DNA from: Methylobacter sp.
GTDB lineage: Bacteria; Pseudomonadota; Gammaproteobacteria; Methylococcales; Methylomonadaceae
Direction of reading: 5' to 3'
Assembly: GCA_030699385.1 (NCBI GenBank)
Contig: JAUYMY010000084.1
Span: forward strand, 1-41,922
DNA length: 41,922 bases
Both the position numbers and the translations under genes were made by a program. Each line of letters begins with the position of its first letter. The first letter of the stretch is position 1. The notes beneath the pieces were generated by a model. It worked only from the letters and a program-made list of their open reading frames with translations, did no database searches and was not told the DNA's origin. Below are positions 15,801 to 25,156 of this stretch, piece by piece.

Positions 15801-18410
15801 CTATGTCAACTGCCCTCTAACCCACTCCGGTACTTGCTGCAAAGCAACCGCCAAGCCGGACGGATCATTACCCCCAGCCTGAGCCATATCGGGCCTGCCG
15901 CCGCCTTTTCCGCCGACTTGCGTGGCGACAAAGTTGACCAAATCACCGGCTTTTATCCGCCCCATAAAGTCTTTGGTCACACCGGCAATCAGACTGACTT
16001 TGTCGCCGTCAACCACGGCCAACACAATCGCGGCGCTGCCCAGTTTGTTTTTCAACTGATCGACCATATCTTTTAAGGATTTTGCATCAACGCCTTCGAG
16101 TTTGACCGCCAATACTTTGATGCCATTGACATCAACCGCCTGAGCGCCCAGCTCGTTACCGACAGAGCTGGCTAATTTGGCCTGCAAGCGTTCCAGCTGC
16201 TTTTCCAACAAGCGGTTTTTCTCTATTAACTGCTCGACTTTTTCCGGCGCTTTTTCCGGTGCGCTTTTGACCAAACCGGCAATACTAGCCAGCGCATGGT
16301 CGCGACCGGCGATAAACTCAAAACACGCGCCGCCGGTTACTGCTTCTATGCGTCGGACACCCGCCGCAACACCGGTTTCGTTAATGATTTTAAAGCAGCC
16401 AATGTCCCCTGCCCTTTCGACATGGGTACCGCCGCACAGTTCGGTTGAAAATTCGCCGATTTTTAATACCCTGACTTCATCGCCGTATTTTTCGCCAAAC
16501 AAGGCCATTGCCCCGGCTTTAACTGCGTCATCTTTGGCCATGACTTTTGAAACAACCGGATTATTCGCCCGAATCTGTTCATTAACGATGCTCTCAACCG
16601 TGCTGATTTCAAACGCCGTGACCGGCTCAAAATGGGAAAAGTCAAAACGCAAGCGTTCAGGATTAACCAGCGAGCCTTTTTGCGCGACATGATCGCCCAA
16701 CACCTGCCGCAAGGCGGCATGGAGTAGATGCGTCGCCGAATGGTTAAGCTCGGTCGCGGTTCTTTCTGCCGCACTGACCCGCGCCGCGCACAACTGGCCG
16801 TTAGTCAGCGTACCGCTCAGTAATTTTCCTTTATGCAAGAACAGGTTACCGCCCTGTTTTTGCGTGTCGCTGACTTCAAACACCGCGCCATCGGCTTCGA
16901 TTTTGCCGCAATCGCCGGTTTGTCCGCCGGACTCGGCATAGAACGGCGTTTTGTCCAATACCACCACGCCCTCTTCGCCATCTTGCAAGCTGTCTACCGG
17001 CTGGCCTTTTTTGAACAAGCCGATGATATGCACTTGGTCGTCAAGCTGTTCGTAGCCGGTAAATTCGGTCTGCGCATCAAGCTTGATGTCCTGATCGTAA
17101 TCGGCGCCAAAACTGCTGGCAGAGCGCGCCCGGTCGCGCTGCGCGGTCATCGCCATTTCAAAGCCGGCATGATCGACAGTCAGATGATGTTCGCGAGCAA
17201 AATCGGCGGTCAAATCGACAGGGAAACCGTAAGTGTCGTAAAGCTGAAACACGGTATCGCCGGGGATAACCGAGCCTTCCATCTTGGCGACACAGGCTTC
17301 CAGAATTTTCATGCCTTGTTCCAGCGTTTCGGCAAAACGCTCCTCTTCTTTTTTCAACACCCGTTCAACTTGAGCTTGCGCGGCTTTAAGTTCAGGGAAA
17401 GCCTCGCCCATTTCTTCAGTCAAGGGCGCGACCAGTTTATAAAAGAATACATCGCGGATGCCCAAACGGTAGCCGTGCCGGATTGCGCGGCGAATAATGC
17501 GGCGCACCACATAACCGCGCCCTTCGTTGGACGGCATTACGCCATCGGCAATCAGGAAAGCGCAAGAGCGGATATGGTCGGCAATCACCCGTAATGAGCT
17601 TTTAGTTAAATCGTCAGTACCCGCCAATCCGGCGGCGGCTTTTAATAATTTTTGGAACAGATCGATTTCGTAATTGCTGTGTACGCCTTGCAACACCGCC
17701 GCAATGCGCTCCAAGCCCATGCCGGTATCAACCGAAGGTTTCGGCAGCGGCGTCAACGAGCCGTCGGCGGAACGGTCGTATTGCATGAACACCAGATTCC
17801 AGATTTCGATATAGCGGTCGCCATCTTCATCCGGCGACCCCGGCGGGCCGCCGGCAATGTCGGCACCATGATCGTAGAATATTTCGGTACACGGCCCGCA
17901 AGGCCCTACATCGCCCATTGACCAGAAATTATCCTTGGCACCAATTCTTGAGAAGCGGTCAGGCGAAACGCCAACATCATCCAACCAGATTTTTTCGGCC
18001 TCGGAATCTTCGTCAAACACAGTGACCCATAATTTTTCCGCCGGTATACCCAATTCCTTGGTCAAAAAATCCCAAGCGAAATGGATAGCATCTTTTTTGA
18101 AATAATCGCCAAAGCTGAAATTGCCCAGCATTTCAAAAAAAGTATGGTGCCGCGCGGTATAGCCGACGTTTTCCAGGTCGTTATGTTTGCCGCCCGCACG
18201 CACGCAGCGTTGGCTGGTTGCGGCTTTGTTGTAGTCGCGATGGTCGCGGCCTAAAAACACATCCTTGAACTGCACCATACCGGCATTGGTGAACAATAAG
18301 GTCGGATCATTGCCCGGAATCAGCGAGCTTGAAGGCTGAACGGAATGTCCGCGCTCGCGAAAGAATTCCAGAAAGGCGGTGCGCAACTCGGCGCTAGTCA
18401 TCTTTTTCAT
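15801..18410 (-). CDS. alaS: Alanyl-tRNA synthetase AlaS
   Basis: This enzyme charges tRNA-Ala and edits mischarged Ser/Gly. The length of 869 aa matches the bacterial enzyme. The aminoacylation domain is seen in [16 protein letters not shown] and [16 protein letters not shown] (residues about 35-110). The editing domain has [16 protein letters not shown] with a KGSLV follow-up, and the zinc ligands are continued by [13 protein letters not shown] (about 660). The C-terminal DHHA1 domain ends in [15 protein letters not shown]. It belongs to the recA-recX-alaS-lysC neighbourhood, but a small orphan gene precedes it and an AT-rich cassette follows it. Confidence 0.97.
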   Translation of the reverse strand: MKKMTSAELRTAFLEFFRERGHSVQPSSSLIPGNDPTLLFTNAGMVQFKDVFLGRDHRDYNKAATSQRCVRAGGKHNDLENVGYTARHHTFFEMLGNFSFGDYFKKDAIHFAWDFLTKELGIPAEKLWVTVFDEDSEAEKIWLDDVGVSPDRFSRIGAKDNFWSMGDVGPCGPCTEIFYDHGADIAGGPPGSPDEDGDRYIEIWNLVFMQYDRSADGSLTPLPKPSVDTGMGLERIAAVLQGVHSNYEIDLFQKLLKAAAGLAGTDDLTKSSLRVIADHIRSCAFLIADGVMPSNEGRGYVVRRIIRRAIRHGYRLGIRDVFFYKLVAPLTEEMGEAFPELKAAQAQVERVLKKEEERFAETLEQGMKILEACVAKMEGSVIPGDTVFQLYDTYGFPVDLTADFAREHHLTVDHAGFEMAMTAQRDRARSASSFGADYDQDIKLDAQTEFTGYEQLDDQVHIIGLFKKGQPVDSLQDGEEGVVVLDKTPFYAESGGQTGDCGKIEADGAVFEVSDTQKQGGNLFLHKGKLLSGTLTNGQLCAARVSAAERTATELNHSATHLLHAALRQVLGDHVAQKGSLVNPERLRFDFSHFEPVTAFEISTVESIVNEQIRANNPVVSKVMAKDDAVKAGAMALFGEKYGDEVRVLKIGEFSTELCGGTHVERAGDIGCFKIINETGVAAGVRRIEAVTGGACFEFIAGRDHALASIAGLVKSAPEKAPEKVEQLIEKNRLLEKQLERLQAKLASSVGNELGAQAVDVNGIKVLAVKLEGVDAKSLKDMVDQLKNKLGSAAIVLAVVDGDKVSLIAGVTKDFMGRIKAGDLVNFVATQVGGKGGGRPDMAQAGGNDPSGLAVALQQVPEWVRGQLT

Positions 18411-18494
18411 AATAAATAAATGCTTTTAAAAAAACCGGGTTGCGCTAAGCCTAGCGTTTGAGGGAAGCGCGCCCTACTTGACCGATTGGTTAGG

Positions 18495-18845
18495 TTATGG
18501 ATTTTGTTGACGAACAAATTCAAAAACTTCATTTGGTGGATGAACCACAAAACCATCCGCATTACCAACAGTCTTGTCGGCTGCAATACTTCGAACGGCC
18601 TTGAGTAGATTTACCGACACAGCAAATATGTCTCGACCTCTCAGTACCTCGTTGACATCAAGAATCTCGGTGAGAACCTGCTCCGCATCATTTTTGCTTA
18701 AAAAAAAGTGAATGGGGTCTCGTCCAGGATAGTTGGGATGAGGAATGGTCACATATTTCTTCGATTTTGTATCTTGAAGTACCCAAGCTTCAGCGCTATC
18801 GCTAAACTCTGCAACAATCGTTTCAAGTGATAAAGGATCGGTCAT
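18495..18845 (-). CDS. 116-aa hypothetical protein inserted between recX and alaS
   Basis: A small soluble protein starting MTDPLSLETIVAEFSDSAEA; I do not recognise its family. It has alternating strands and helices (AWVLQDTKSKKYVTIPHPNY; FFLSKNDAEQVLTEILD; ...VFEFVRQQNP) and no signal peptide or TM segment. The start at 18845 is fixed by AAGGAG five or six nt upstream; an upstream in-frame start at 18875 lacks one. It breaks the usual direct recX-alaS adjacency, with 54 nt to recX and 84 nt to alaS, so it is probably an insertion. The size and fold pattern would suit an immunity-type or accessory protein, but this is a guess. Confidence 0.7.
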   Translation of the reverse strand: MTDPLSLETIVAEFSDSAEAWVLQDTKSKKYVTIPHPNYPGRDPIHFFLSKNDAEQVLTEILDVNEVLRGRDIFAVSVNLLKAVRSIAADKTVGNADGFVVHPPNEVFEFVRQQNP

Positions 18846-18899
18846 TTTTACTCCTTGGTAATTTAGTATGCACATGATGCAAGTAATCTAACTACAAAC

Positions 18900-19385
18900 T
18901 TAGAAAAATCTAATATTCAATTCATCAAATAACGCACTGATCATTGCGCCGGAAAAGCCGCGATGCAATAAAAAACGGCTGCGTTTTGCCCATTCATTGC
19001 GCTCTAGCACGACTTCATCGGTGTATTTTTTACGGTAAACGTGCTCTATTAACGCCATCCAGCTACCGGCTTCTTCCTGCACAATGGCGTCAAGATCGAA
19101 CGCTGCGATGCCGTTTTGCTTCAGCTCATAGCTCACCCGAATCGGCCCATAACCTTTCTGTATGCGGAAACGGGCATAGCTTTCGGCGTATCTTAAATCG
19201 TCTTGCCAACCTTGCCGCGCCAGTTCATCAAGCACCGGTTGTACATCAGCCCGATCAAAGCCTCTTAACGCCAATTTATCCAGCAATTCTTTTTGGCTAT
19301 GCTCTCTTCGGGACAATAGCCGCAGGCAAATTTCTTCAATGTCTTTGGCGACGCCGGACGGCGCCTCGTCCTCTTGTTCAATCAA
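18900..19385 (-). CDS. recX: RecA regulatory protein RecX
   Basis: RecX modulates RecA filament growth. The core repeats are visible: ICLRLLSRREHSQKELLDKL, then ALRGFDRADVQPVLDELARQ GW, YAESYARFRIQKGYGPIRVS YELKQNGI, and a last three-helix unit with EWAKRSRFLLHRGFSGAMIS A. No ATG is available. The TTG at 19385, just after the recA stop and giving 161 aa, fits the family length best; a TTG at 19424 would overlap recA by 35 nt. GACGAG lies in front of the chosen start. Its contact with recA indicates co-transcription. Confidence 0.9.
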   Translation of the reverse strand: MIEQEDEAPSGVAKDIEEICLRLLSRREHSQKELLDKLALRGFDRADVQPVLDELARQGWQDDLRYAESYARFRIQKGYGPIRVSYELKQNGIAAFDLDAIVQEEAGSWMALIEHVYRKKYTDEVVLERNEWAKRSRFLLHRGFSGAMISALFDELNIRFF

Positions 19386-19389
19386 AAAA

Positions 19390-20430
19390 CTACTCGTCTT
19401 CTTCGATAACGACTGATTCTTCAATTAACGGCGCGCCTTTTTTAGCAAAAGCCTCTGCCCTGATTTTCGCTTCAATTTCTTTCGCTTTTTCAGGATGTTC
19501 CCTTAAAAAAGCCTTCACATTATCTTTGCCCTGACCGATTTTTTCATCGCCATAACTGTACCAGGAACCCGATTTTTGGATAAAACCGTAACTGACGCCC
19601 AAATCCACGATTTCGCCCAGAAAGGAAATGCCTTCGCCGTATAAAATCTCAAATTCAGCCTGTCTAAACGGCGGTGCGACTTTGTTTTTAACCACTTTGA
19701 CCCGGGTTTCATTGCCGATCACTTCATCGCCTTTTTTAATGGAGCCGATGCGACGAATATCCAAGCGCACCGAGGCGTAAAATTTCAGCGCATTACCGCC
19801 GGTGGTGGTTTCAGGGCTGCCGAACATCACGCCGATTTTCATCCGAATCTGGTTGATAAAAATAACCAGCGTGTTGGAGCGTTTGATATTTCCGGTCAAT
19901 TTGCGCAATGCTTGCGACATCAAACGCGCCTGCAAACCCATGTGCGAATCGCCCATATCGCCTTCAATCTCGGCTTTCGGCGTCAACGCCGCCACCGAAT
20001 CAATCACCACCACATCCACCGCGCCGGAACGCACCAGCATGTCGGTAATTTCCAGTGCCTGTTCGCCGGTATCGGGCTGGGACACCAGCAAATCTTCGAC
20101 ATTAACGCCGATTTTTTGCGCATAACCCGGATCTAAAGCGTGTTCGGCATCGACAAATGCCGCCGTGCCGCCGAGCTTTTGCATTTCGGCAATGACTTGC
20201 AACGTCAACGTGGTCTTGCCGGATGATTCAGGGCCGTAAATTTCAATGACACGGCCGCGCGGCAAACCGCCACAGCCCAGCGCAATATCCAAACCTAACG
20301 AGCCGGTAGACACTACGTCAATGTCACGCGCCGCAGCGACATCGCCCATGCGCATCACAGAACCTTTGCCGAACTGCTTTTCTATCTGCATCAGCGCAGC
20401 ACCTAACGCCTTCTTTTTATTCTCATCCAT
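19390..20430 (-). CDS. recA: Recombinase RecA
   Basis: This is the strand-exchange ATPase and SOS co-protease. It is 346 aa with all hallmarks: Walker [10 protein letters not shown] (about 67-75), VDAEHALDP, Walker [11 protein letters not shown], the L1 region [21 protein letters not shown]2 [36 protein letters not shown], and the acidic tail ending EEDE. AAGG precedes the ATG. It is followed directly by recX. I could not find a convincing LexA box in the 348-nt gap upstream. Confidence 0.98.
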   Translation of the reverse strand: MDENKKKALGAALMQIEKQFGKGSVMRMGDVAAARDIDVVSTGSLGLDIALGCGGLPRGRVIEIYGPESSGKTTLTLQVIAEMQKLGGTAAFVDAEHALDPGYAQKIGVNVEDLLVSQPDTGEQALEITDMLVRSGAVDVVVIDSVAALTPKAEIEGDMGDSHMGLQARLMSQALRKLTGNIKRSNTLVIFINQIRMKIGVMFGSPETTTGGNALKFYASVRLDIRRIGSIKKGDEVIGNETRVKVVKNKVAPPFRQAEFEILYGEGISFLGEIVDLGVSYGFIQKSGSWYSYGDEKIGQGKDNVKAFLREHPEKAKEIEAKIRAEAFAKKGAPLIEESVVIEEDE

Positions 20431-20778
20431 TATGTATACCTTTTACGCCCTGCGGCTGTGTCAGTTAGAAAGAAATTTCGCCAAAATTAAGCCGTTTATT
20501 ATCACATAGTGACAAAGGGTTCGGATAGTGTTGATTTGATGGAAAGTGTTAAAGCTAATTTGCTTTAGCATTACTGCAAAATAGCATACAGATGACTGAT
20601 AACACGGCGATTCTGCACACCGTAACCGCGCAGACTATTTCAATAATCACGGGTTCACTGTATTCTATGGCCTAATTATTTATCATTACTGTGCGCCATT
20701 GTATGCAGCATCTACATCACAATTATTACGGTTTTTTTAATAACCGCACCCTAAACTAAAAGTTGGAATCATTAAATA
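20431..20778. other. Divergent intergenic region between recA and cyoE
   Basis: This 348-nt gap must hold the promoters for recA (leftward) and cyoE (rightward). I see an imperfect 18-bp CTG(N12)CAG inverted repeat on the minus strand near 20576-20593, but its spacing is two bases longer than a gammaproteobacterial LexA box. A short CGGTT...AACCG hairpin lies near 20727-20745, close to cyoE. There is no coding frame, RNA gene or clear sigma-70 element that I would defend. Confidence 0.4.
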
Positions 20779-21666
20779 ATGACTAGCGAATCTGCCAGAC
20801 CCTCTTGGCAAAGTTATCTTGAGTTATGCAAACCCAAAGTGGTTGCGCTGATCGTTTTTACCGCAATGGCGGGGATGTTATTGGCCGTACCCGGCGTGCC
20901 GCCTATCGGCCTGTTTATCTACAGCAGCTTAGGTATTGCCATGGCCGCCGCCTCCGCCGCCGCGATTAACCATTATATCGACCGCGAAGCCGATGCACTG
21001 ATGGACCGCAACAAGCGCCGCCCCTTGCCTACCGGCGAGTTAAACTCGACCAATGTCATCGTTTTTGCCGCGTTGCTCGGCGTCATCTCAATGGCCTTGC
21101 TGATAATTTTAGTTAATGCTTTAACCGCGTTGCTGACTTTCTTGTCAGCGCTGGGTTACGCGATTATTTACACCGTTTACCTCAAACGCATGACCCCGCA
21201 AAATATCGTCATTGCCGGTGCCTTTGGCGCTACCCCGCCCATGCTGGGCTGGTGCGCAATGACCGGCGAACTGCATCCTTATTCGCTGCTGCTGTTTTTG
21301 ATTATTTTCGTGTGGACGCCGCCGCATTTCTGGCCGCTGTCTATCGCCAAACGCAAAGAATTCGCCAAAGTCGGCATCCCGATGCTGCCGGTCACGCACG
21401 GAGTGGAATACACCCGCCTGCATATTTTGCTGTATTCGCTGCTGCTGTTCATCGTCACCCTATTGCCCTATTTGACCGGCATGAGCGGGCTGATTTATTT
21501 AGCGGCGGTGGTGCCGTTAGGTCTCGGCTTTATCTATTTTGCCCTGTTGATGATGCACCGGAAAGATGACAAAACTGCAATGCGCACTTTCTTTTATTCG
21601 CTAATGTATTTAACCGGCGTGTTTATCGCCTTGTTAATCGACCATTATTTTAAATTTACTTTGTGA
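20779..21666 (+). CDS. cyoE: Protoheme IX farnesyltransferase (heme O synthase)
   Basis: This UbiA-family membrane prenyltransferase adds a farnesyl group to heme B to make heme O for terminal oxidases. It is 295 aa with about eight or nine TM helices. The first Asp-rich site is in INHYIDREADALMDRNKRRP LP (about residues 65-85). The second conserved region is YLKRMTPQNIVIAGAFGATP PMLGW. The second Asp-type site has a loop WPLSIAKRKEFAKVGIPMLP VTHG. The ATG has a weak TTGGAA upstream. The TrpD2-like gene begins four nt after its stop, so the pair is an operon; no oxidase subunits are nearby. Confidence 0.95.
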   Translation: MTSESARPSWQSYLELCKPKVVALIVFTAMAGMLLAVPGVPPIGLFIYSSLGIAMAAASAAAINHYIDREADALMDRNKRRPLPTGELNSTNVIVFAALLGVISMALLIILVNALTALLTFLSALGYAIIYTVYLKRMTPQNIVIAGAFGATPPMLGWCAMTGELHPYSLLLFLIIFVWTPPHFWPLSIAKRKEFAKVGIPMLPVTHGVEYTRLHILLYSLLLFIVTLLPYLTGMSGLIYLAAVVPLGLGFIYFALLMMHRKDDKTAMRTFFYSLMYLTGVFIALLIDHYFKFTL

Positions 21667-21670
21667 AAAT

Positions 21671-22705
21671 ATGACACTCACTCACCACGAACAAACGCCG
21701 TCCCGGGAACATCCGTTTGCAGACATCATCCGCATTTTAGGCAAAGGCAAAAAAGGCTCACGCCCGTTAACCCAGGATGAAGCTTACCGCGCCATGCAGA
21801 TGATATTCGCCGATCAGGTGTTGCCGGTACAATTGGGCGCATTCCTGATGCTGATGCGAGTCAAGGAAGAAACCCCGGAAGAATTGGCCGGATTCGCACA
21901 GGCCGCGCAAGAGTCGTTTGCCATTGCCGACGATGCCGTAAAGGTCGACTTGGACTGGTCATCTTATGCCGGAAAACGTCGGCATTTGCCCTGGTTTTTG
22001 CTGTCCGCTTTATTGCTGGCCGAAAACGGCACCACTGTTTTTATGCACGGCGCCAGCGGCCATACCGCAGGCCGGCTGTACACCGAAAACATGCTGACGT
22101 TTTTAGGGCTTAGCTGTGCAAATTCTATTGAGGAGGCCAAGCAACAGCTTGCACAACAGCATTTTAGTTATTTGTCGCTCGCCCATTTTTGCCCCAAACT
22201 GCATGATATTATCGAACTGCGTCCGATACTGGGCTTGCGCTCACCGGTTCACACGCTGGTGCGCTTGTTAAACCCGTTTCATGCGCAATACAGCATTCAA
22301 GGCATCTTCCATCCCGGTTATCGCCCTGTGCACCAACAAGCCGCTGCGCTGTTAAATCAGCCGCACATGGCGGTATTAAAAGGCGAAGGCGGCGAAACCG
22401 AACGCAATCCTGACATGGAATGTTTGGTGCAAAGCGTACACAACGGCGAACTGTCCGACGAAAACTGGCCCGCTTTGTTTACCCACCGCCACGTCAAACC
22501 CGAACTGCTTGAGCCTGAGCAATTGGCGTTAATCTGGCAAGGAAAGGCTGAAGACGAATTTGCCGAAGCGTCCATCATCGGCACGGCGGCGGTTGCACTC
22601 AAGTTGCTGGGCAAAGCGGAGTCGCAGGAACAGGCGCAGCAATTGGCGACTGATTATTGGTTGAATCGGGATAAGAAAAAATACGCCGGTCGCGCCGGCG
22701 TTTAA
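21671..22705 (+). CDS. ybiB: TrpD2/YbiB-type anthranilate phosphoribosyltransferase homologue
   Basis: This 344-aa protein has the class IV glycosyltransferase fold of TrpD: a helical N-domain (ILGKGKKGSRPLTQDEAYRA MQMIF) and an alpha/beta domain. The GTGGD phosphate loop of true TrpD is not present; that place reads YAGKRRHLPWF, and the following segment is VFMHGASGHTAGRLYTENML. E. coli YbiB of this branch is known to bind nucleic acid rather than make tryptophan, so I do not call this trpD. It is co-transcribed with cyoE. Its final codons form half of a hairpin that can terminate thiE transcription coming from the other side. Confidence 0.85.
   Translation: MTLTHHEQTPSREHPFADIIRILGKGKKGSRPLTQDEAYRAMQMIFADQVLPVQLGAFLMLMRVKEETPEELAGFAQAAQESFAIADDAVKVDLDWSSYAGKRRHLPWFLLSALLLAENGTTVFMHGASGHTAGRLYTENMLTFLGLSCANSIEEAKQQLAQQHFSYLSLAHFCPKLHDIIELRPILGLRSPVHTLVRLLNPFHAQYSIQGIFHPGYRPVHQQAAALLNQPHMAVLKGEGGETERNPDMECLVQSVHNGELSDENWPALFTHRHVKPELLEPEQLALIWQGKAEDEFAEASIIGTAAVALKLLGKAESQEQAQQLATDYWLNRDKKKYAGRAGV
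22676..22701 (-). terminator. Intrinsic terminator of the thiD-thiE unit
   Basis: On the minus strand the stem ACGCCGG/CCGGCGT around CGCGA (22683-22701) is followed by ATTTTTT. It begins right after the thiE stop and lies inside the 3' end of the convergent ybiB gene, so the two genes share these bases. Confidence 0.7.
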
Positions 22706-23319
22706 GCTGTAAACAAAGCCTGATAAGCCCGCGCCGCTTGTTCCGGCTGATGGTCAAAAAGGCCGCCGATGACGGCCAATAAATCGGCGCCAGCTGCAAC
22801 TAACGGCGCGCCGTTTTCCGGCAGAATGCCGCCGATGGCAACAATCGGAATAGTCAGCACACGTTTTGCTTGTCGTAAGGTTTCAATCTCGGCTGGAGCG
22901 GCCAAGGGTTTTGACGAAGACGGAAAAAATCGCCCGAAAGCCACATAAGTAGCGCCTTCGGCCTCAGCCGCCATAGCGTGCTCGACCGCGTTATAACACG
23001 ACACGCCAATAATCGCTGCACTACCCAAACGCTGCCTTGCTTGGGCTATCGCACCATCTTCCCTGCCCAAATGAACGCCGTCAGCACCCACCAACCCCGC
23101 CAGCTCAATATCATCATTAATCAATAACGGCACCTGATGTTGATGACAAATTTTAACCAGCTCACGGGCAAGAAAAGGCGCATCAAGCGGATTTTTGTCG
23201 CGGTATTGCACCACAACAGCACCGCCTCTTAACGCCGCTGCCACTTCGTTAATGACCGCATCAGCAGATTTGTCTTCGGTTTGGGTAATCGCATAAAGCC
23301 CGCGTGCAGGAAATTTCAT
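22702..23319 (-). CDS. thiE: Thiamine-phosphate synthase ThiE
   Basis: ThiE joins HMP-pyrophosphate and thiazole phosphate to give thiamine phosphate. The 205-aa TIM-barrel protein shows VVQYRDKN, LLINDDIELAGLVGADGVHL GREDG, IIGVSCYN, YVAFGRFFPSSSKP and VAIGGI. The start ATG at 23319 overlaps the thiD stop as TGATG with GAG before it; a start six codons earlier is also open. It forms an operon with thiD and ends in the terminator in the ybiB tail. Confidence 0.94.
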   Translation of the reverse strand: MKFPARGLYAITQTEDKSADAVINEVAAALRGGAVVVQYRDKNPLDAPFLARELVKICHQHQVPLLINDDIELAGLVGADGVHLGREDGAIAQARQRLGSAAIIGVSCYNAVEHAMAAEAEGATYVAFGRFFPSSSKPLAAPAEIETLRQAKRVLTIPIVAIGGILPENGAPLVAAGADLLAVIGGLFDHQPEQAARAYQALFTA

Positions 23320-24107
23320 CACTCGGCATCCATCCAAAAAAAACGGTTGGGGCTATGTTGGCCTTGGCCCGGCTGGTAAGCGGCATTTAATGAATTCCAG
23401 GTGTATTCCTGGGCTTCCATGACAGCCTGCAACGGCTCCAAACCGTGCGCCATCAAGGCGGCAATGCTGGCAGCCAAGGTGCAACCGGAACCGTGATAGC
23501 TGAACGGCAACCTGTCCCAGGTGTAAGTTTCCCAACTGCGCCGGTCATGGAACAGCTGATTGCTGACTGACGGCGTGTCCTCATGGCTGCCGGTAATCAG
23601 CACATAATCGCAACCTTTTTCCAGCAAGGCCAAGCCACACTCATTAAGGTCGCTCAATCCGGTCAATTTCCGCGCTTCTTCGCTGTTCGGTGTTAACACG
23701 CGGGTGCAGGGCAACAGCAAGTCAACAATCGTTGCAATAAGCCGGTCATTTGACAATTCGGCACCGCCGCCCGCCGCCAAAACCGGATCGAGAATCACCG
23801 GAATATGCGGATGCTGTTTTAATACAGCATGAATCGCGGCGGCGGTCTCGTGATGACCGATCAAACCGATTTTAAACGCCTTGACCGGCAGGTCGTCCAA
23901 TAAAGTAGTAGCCTGACTGATAATGGCTTCAGGGGGTTGCGGAATGAGTTTTTTTACATTCCGGGTGTCCTGTTCGGTTAAGGCGGTGATGACGCTGGCG
24001 GCATGACAACGATGGCTAACTAAAGTCTCAATATCGGCCTGCACCCCAGCGCCTCCACTGGGGTCATGACCGGAAAATGACAGTACAACAGGACGGTTTA
24101 CGTTCAT
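23319..24107 (-). CDS. thiD: Hydroxymethylpyrimidine/phosphomethylpyrimidine kinase ThiD
   Basis: ThiD phosphorylates HMP twice to supply ThiE. The 262-aa ribokinase-fold protein shows VLSFSGHDPSGGAGVQADIE at the start, SVITALTEQDTRNV, VILDPVLAAGGGAEL, LTPNSEEARKLTG and the anion-hole GSGCTLAASIAALMA. It starts 9 nt after the OmpA-like lipoprotein gene's TAG without a strong ribosome site, so coupling to that gene is possible. I see no TPP riboswitch: the lipoprotein gene occupies the space where one would sit. Confidence 0.94.
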   Translation of the reverse strand: MNVNRPVVLSFSGHDPSGGAGVQADIETLVSHRCHAASVITALTEQDTRNVKKLIPQPPEAIISQATTLLDDLPVKAFKIGLIGHHETAAAIHAVLKQHPHIPVILDPVLAAGGGAELSNDRLIATIVDLLLPCTRVLTPNSEEARKLTGLSDLNECGLALLEKGCDYVLITGSHEDTPSVSNQLFHDRRSWETYTWDRLPFSYHGSGCTLAASIAALMAHGLEPLQAVMEAQEYTWNSLNAAYQPGQGQHSPNRFFWMDAE

Positions 24108-24116
24108 GCAACAGTT

Positions 24117-25031
24117 CTATCGGGTGTAATTATAGGGCTGCTGCGGATAGGTTTGTTGCTGAGGATACTGCTGTTGCGGATAGCCTTGTTGCTGCTGTGG
24201 GTAGCCCTGTTGTTGAGGATAGCCCTGCTGTTGCGGGTATTGTTGCTGTTGAGGATAACCTTGCTGCTGCGGGTATTGTTGCTGTTGAGGATAGCCTTGC
24301 TGCTGCGGATAGCCTTGCTGTTGAGGATAGCCTTGTTGCTGTGGCTGTTGCGGAGCGCTCTGCTGCTGACTAGCTCCAGCATTGTTATTGGCGACAATAG
24401 CCAATTCCACCCGGCGATTTTGCGCCCGGTTCATCTCATTGACATTAGGCACTTTCGGCATTCTTTTGCCCATGCCCTGTTGCGATAATCGGGAATAATT
24501 GACGCCATGCTGACTCAAATAACCGGCAACACTGGCGGCTCGGCGTTCAGATAAAGCCTGATTATAACTTTCGCTACCCTTGTCATCAGTATGACCGGTG
24601 ACATTGATAGTGGAATCCCGGTATTGATTAAGTACGTTCGCGACCGAATCCAATGCACCTTGCGCTTGCGGCGTCAAATCAGCCGAATCAAAGCCAAACG
24701 TCACATTGCTCGGCATGGTCAGGTTCAGCGTATTTTCCGCCGTTCTTTGCACTTCAATGCCGGTACCTTGCAATGACTGCTGCATTTCTTTTTCCTGGTG
24801 ATCCATATAAGCACCCACCGCCGCACCAACAACGCCACCGGCTAATGCGCCCAAGCCGGCATTTTTAAGATCATTACCGCCAAACAGCGTACCTGCACCA
24901 GCGCCGACTACGGCGCCCGCACCACCGCCCATAGCCGCCTTACTTATACTGGATTGCCCTGTGTTCGGGTCGGTCACGCACGCTGTCAATAATGCTGAAC
25001 TGATGCCGATAACTAATAATTTTTTTTTCAT
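24117..25031 (-). CDS. OmpA-family lipoprotein with glycine zipper and a GYPQQQ repeat tail
   Basis: A 304-aa envelope protein. Residues 1-18 are a lipoprotein signal with lipobox LTAC. A glycine-zipper segment (about 32-75, GGGAGAVVGAGAGTLFGG and GALAGGVVGAAVGAYM) probably inserts in the membrane. An OmpA_C peptidoglycan-binding domain (about 105-215) has TINVTGHTDDKGSESYNQAL SERRA and NRAQNRRVELAI. The C-terminal 85 residues are almost only Q, P, Y and G in units such as GYPQQQ and QYPQQQ. The DNA there is an 18-bp-type minisatellite and could expand or contract. The zipper-OmpA combination is known in many proteobacteria; the long Gln/Pro/Tyr tail is unusual. Confidence 0.85.
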   Translation of the reverse strand: MKKKLLVIGISSALLTACVTDPNTGQSSISKAAMGGGAGAVVGAGAGTLFGGNDLKNAGLGALAGGVVGAAVGAYMDHQEKEMQQSLQGTGIEVQRTAENTLNLTMPSNVTFGFDSADLTPQAQGALDSVANVLNQYRDSTINVTGHTDDKGSESYNQALSERRAASVAGYLSQHGVNYSRLSQQGMGKRMPKVPNVNEMNRAQNRRVELAIVANNNAGASQQQSAPQQPQQQGYPQQQGYPQQQGYPQQQQYPQQQGYPQQQQYPQQQGYPQQQGYPQQQQGYPQQQYPQQQTYPQQPYNYTR

Positions 25032-25156
25032 AAAGAATACCTTGCTGTGATGTGTATGAAACTTCTGATGAAGCCGGTTCGAACTTTGTTAAGCCTAAGT
25101 GAAAAATTGTAAAGTCCACTGGATAAATCCAAACTGAATAACTACTCAGCGAAAAA

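Noticed and set aside
16833..17594. A 253-codon open frame on the plus strand opposite alaS, and similar long frames opposite the kinase genes
   Set aside because: They are antisense to well-supported coding genes, have no ribosome sites, and arise from base composition.
20576..20593. CTGTATGCTATTTTGCAG as a LexA box for recA
   Set aside because: The arms are CTG(N12)CAG, two bases longer than the CTG(N10)CAG of gammaproteobacterial LexA boxes, and the position is about 150 nt upstream of the recA start.
24150..24360. Tandem repeats in the lipoprotein gene as a CRISPR array
   Set aside because: The units are 18 bp with no spacers and encode amino-acid repeats in frame.
24153..24488. Leucine-rich plus-strand frame opposite the lipoprotein tail as a membrane peptide
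   Set aside because: It is simply the complement of the Gln-codon repeats and has no start signal.
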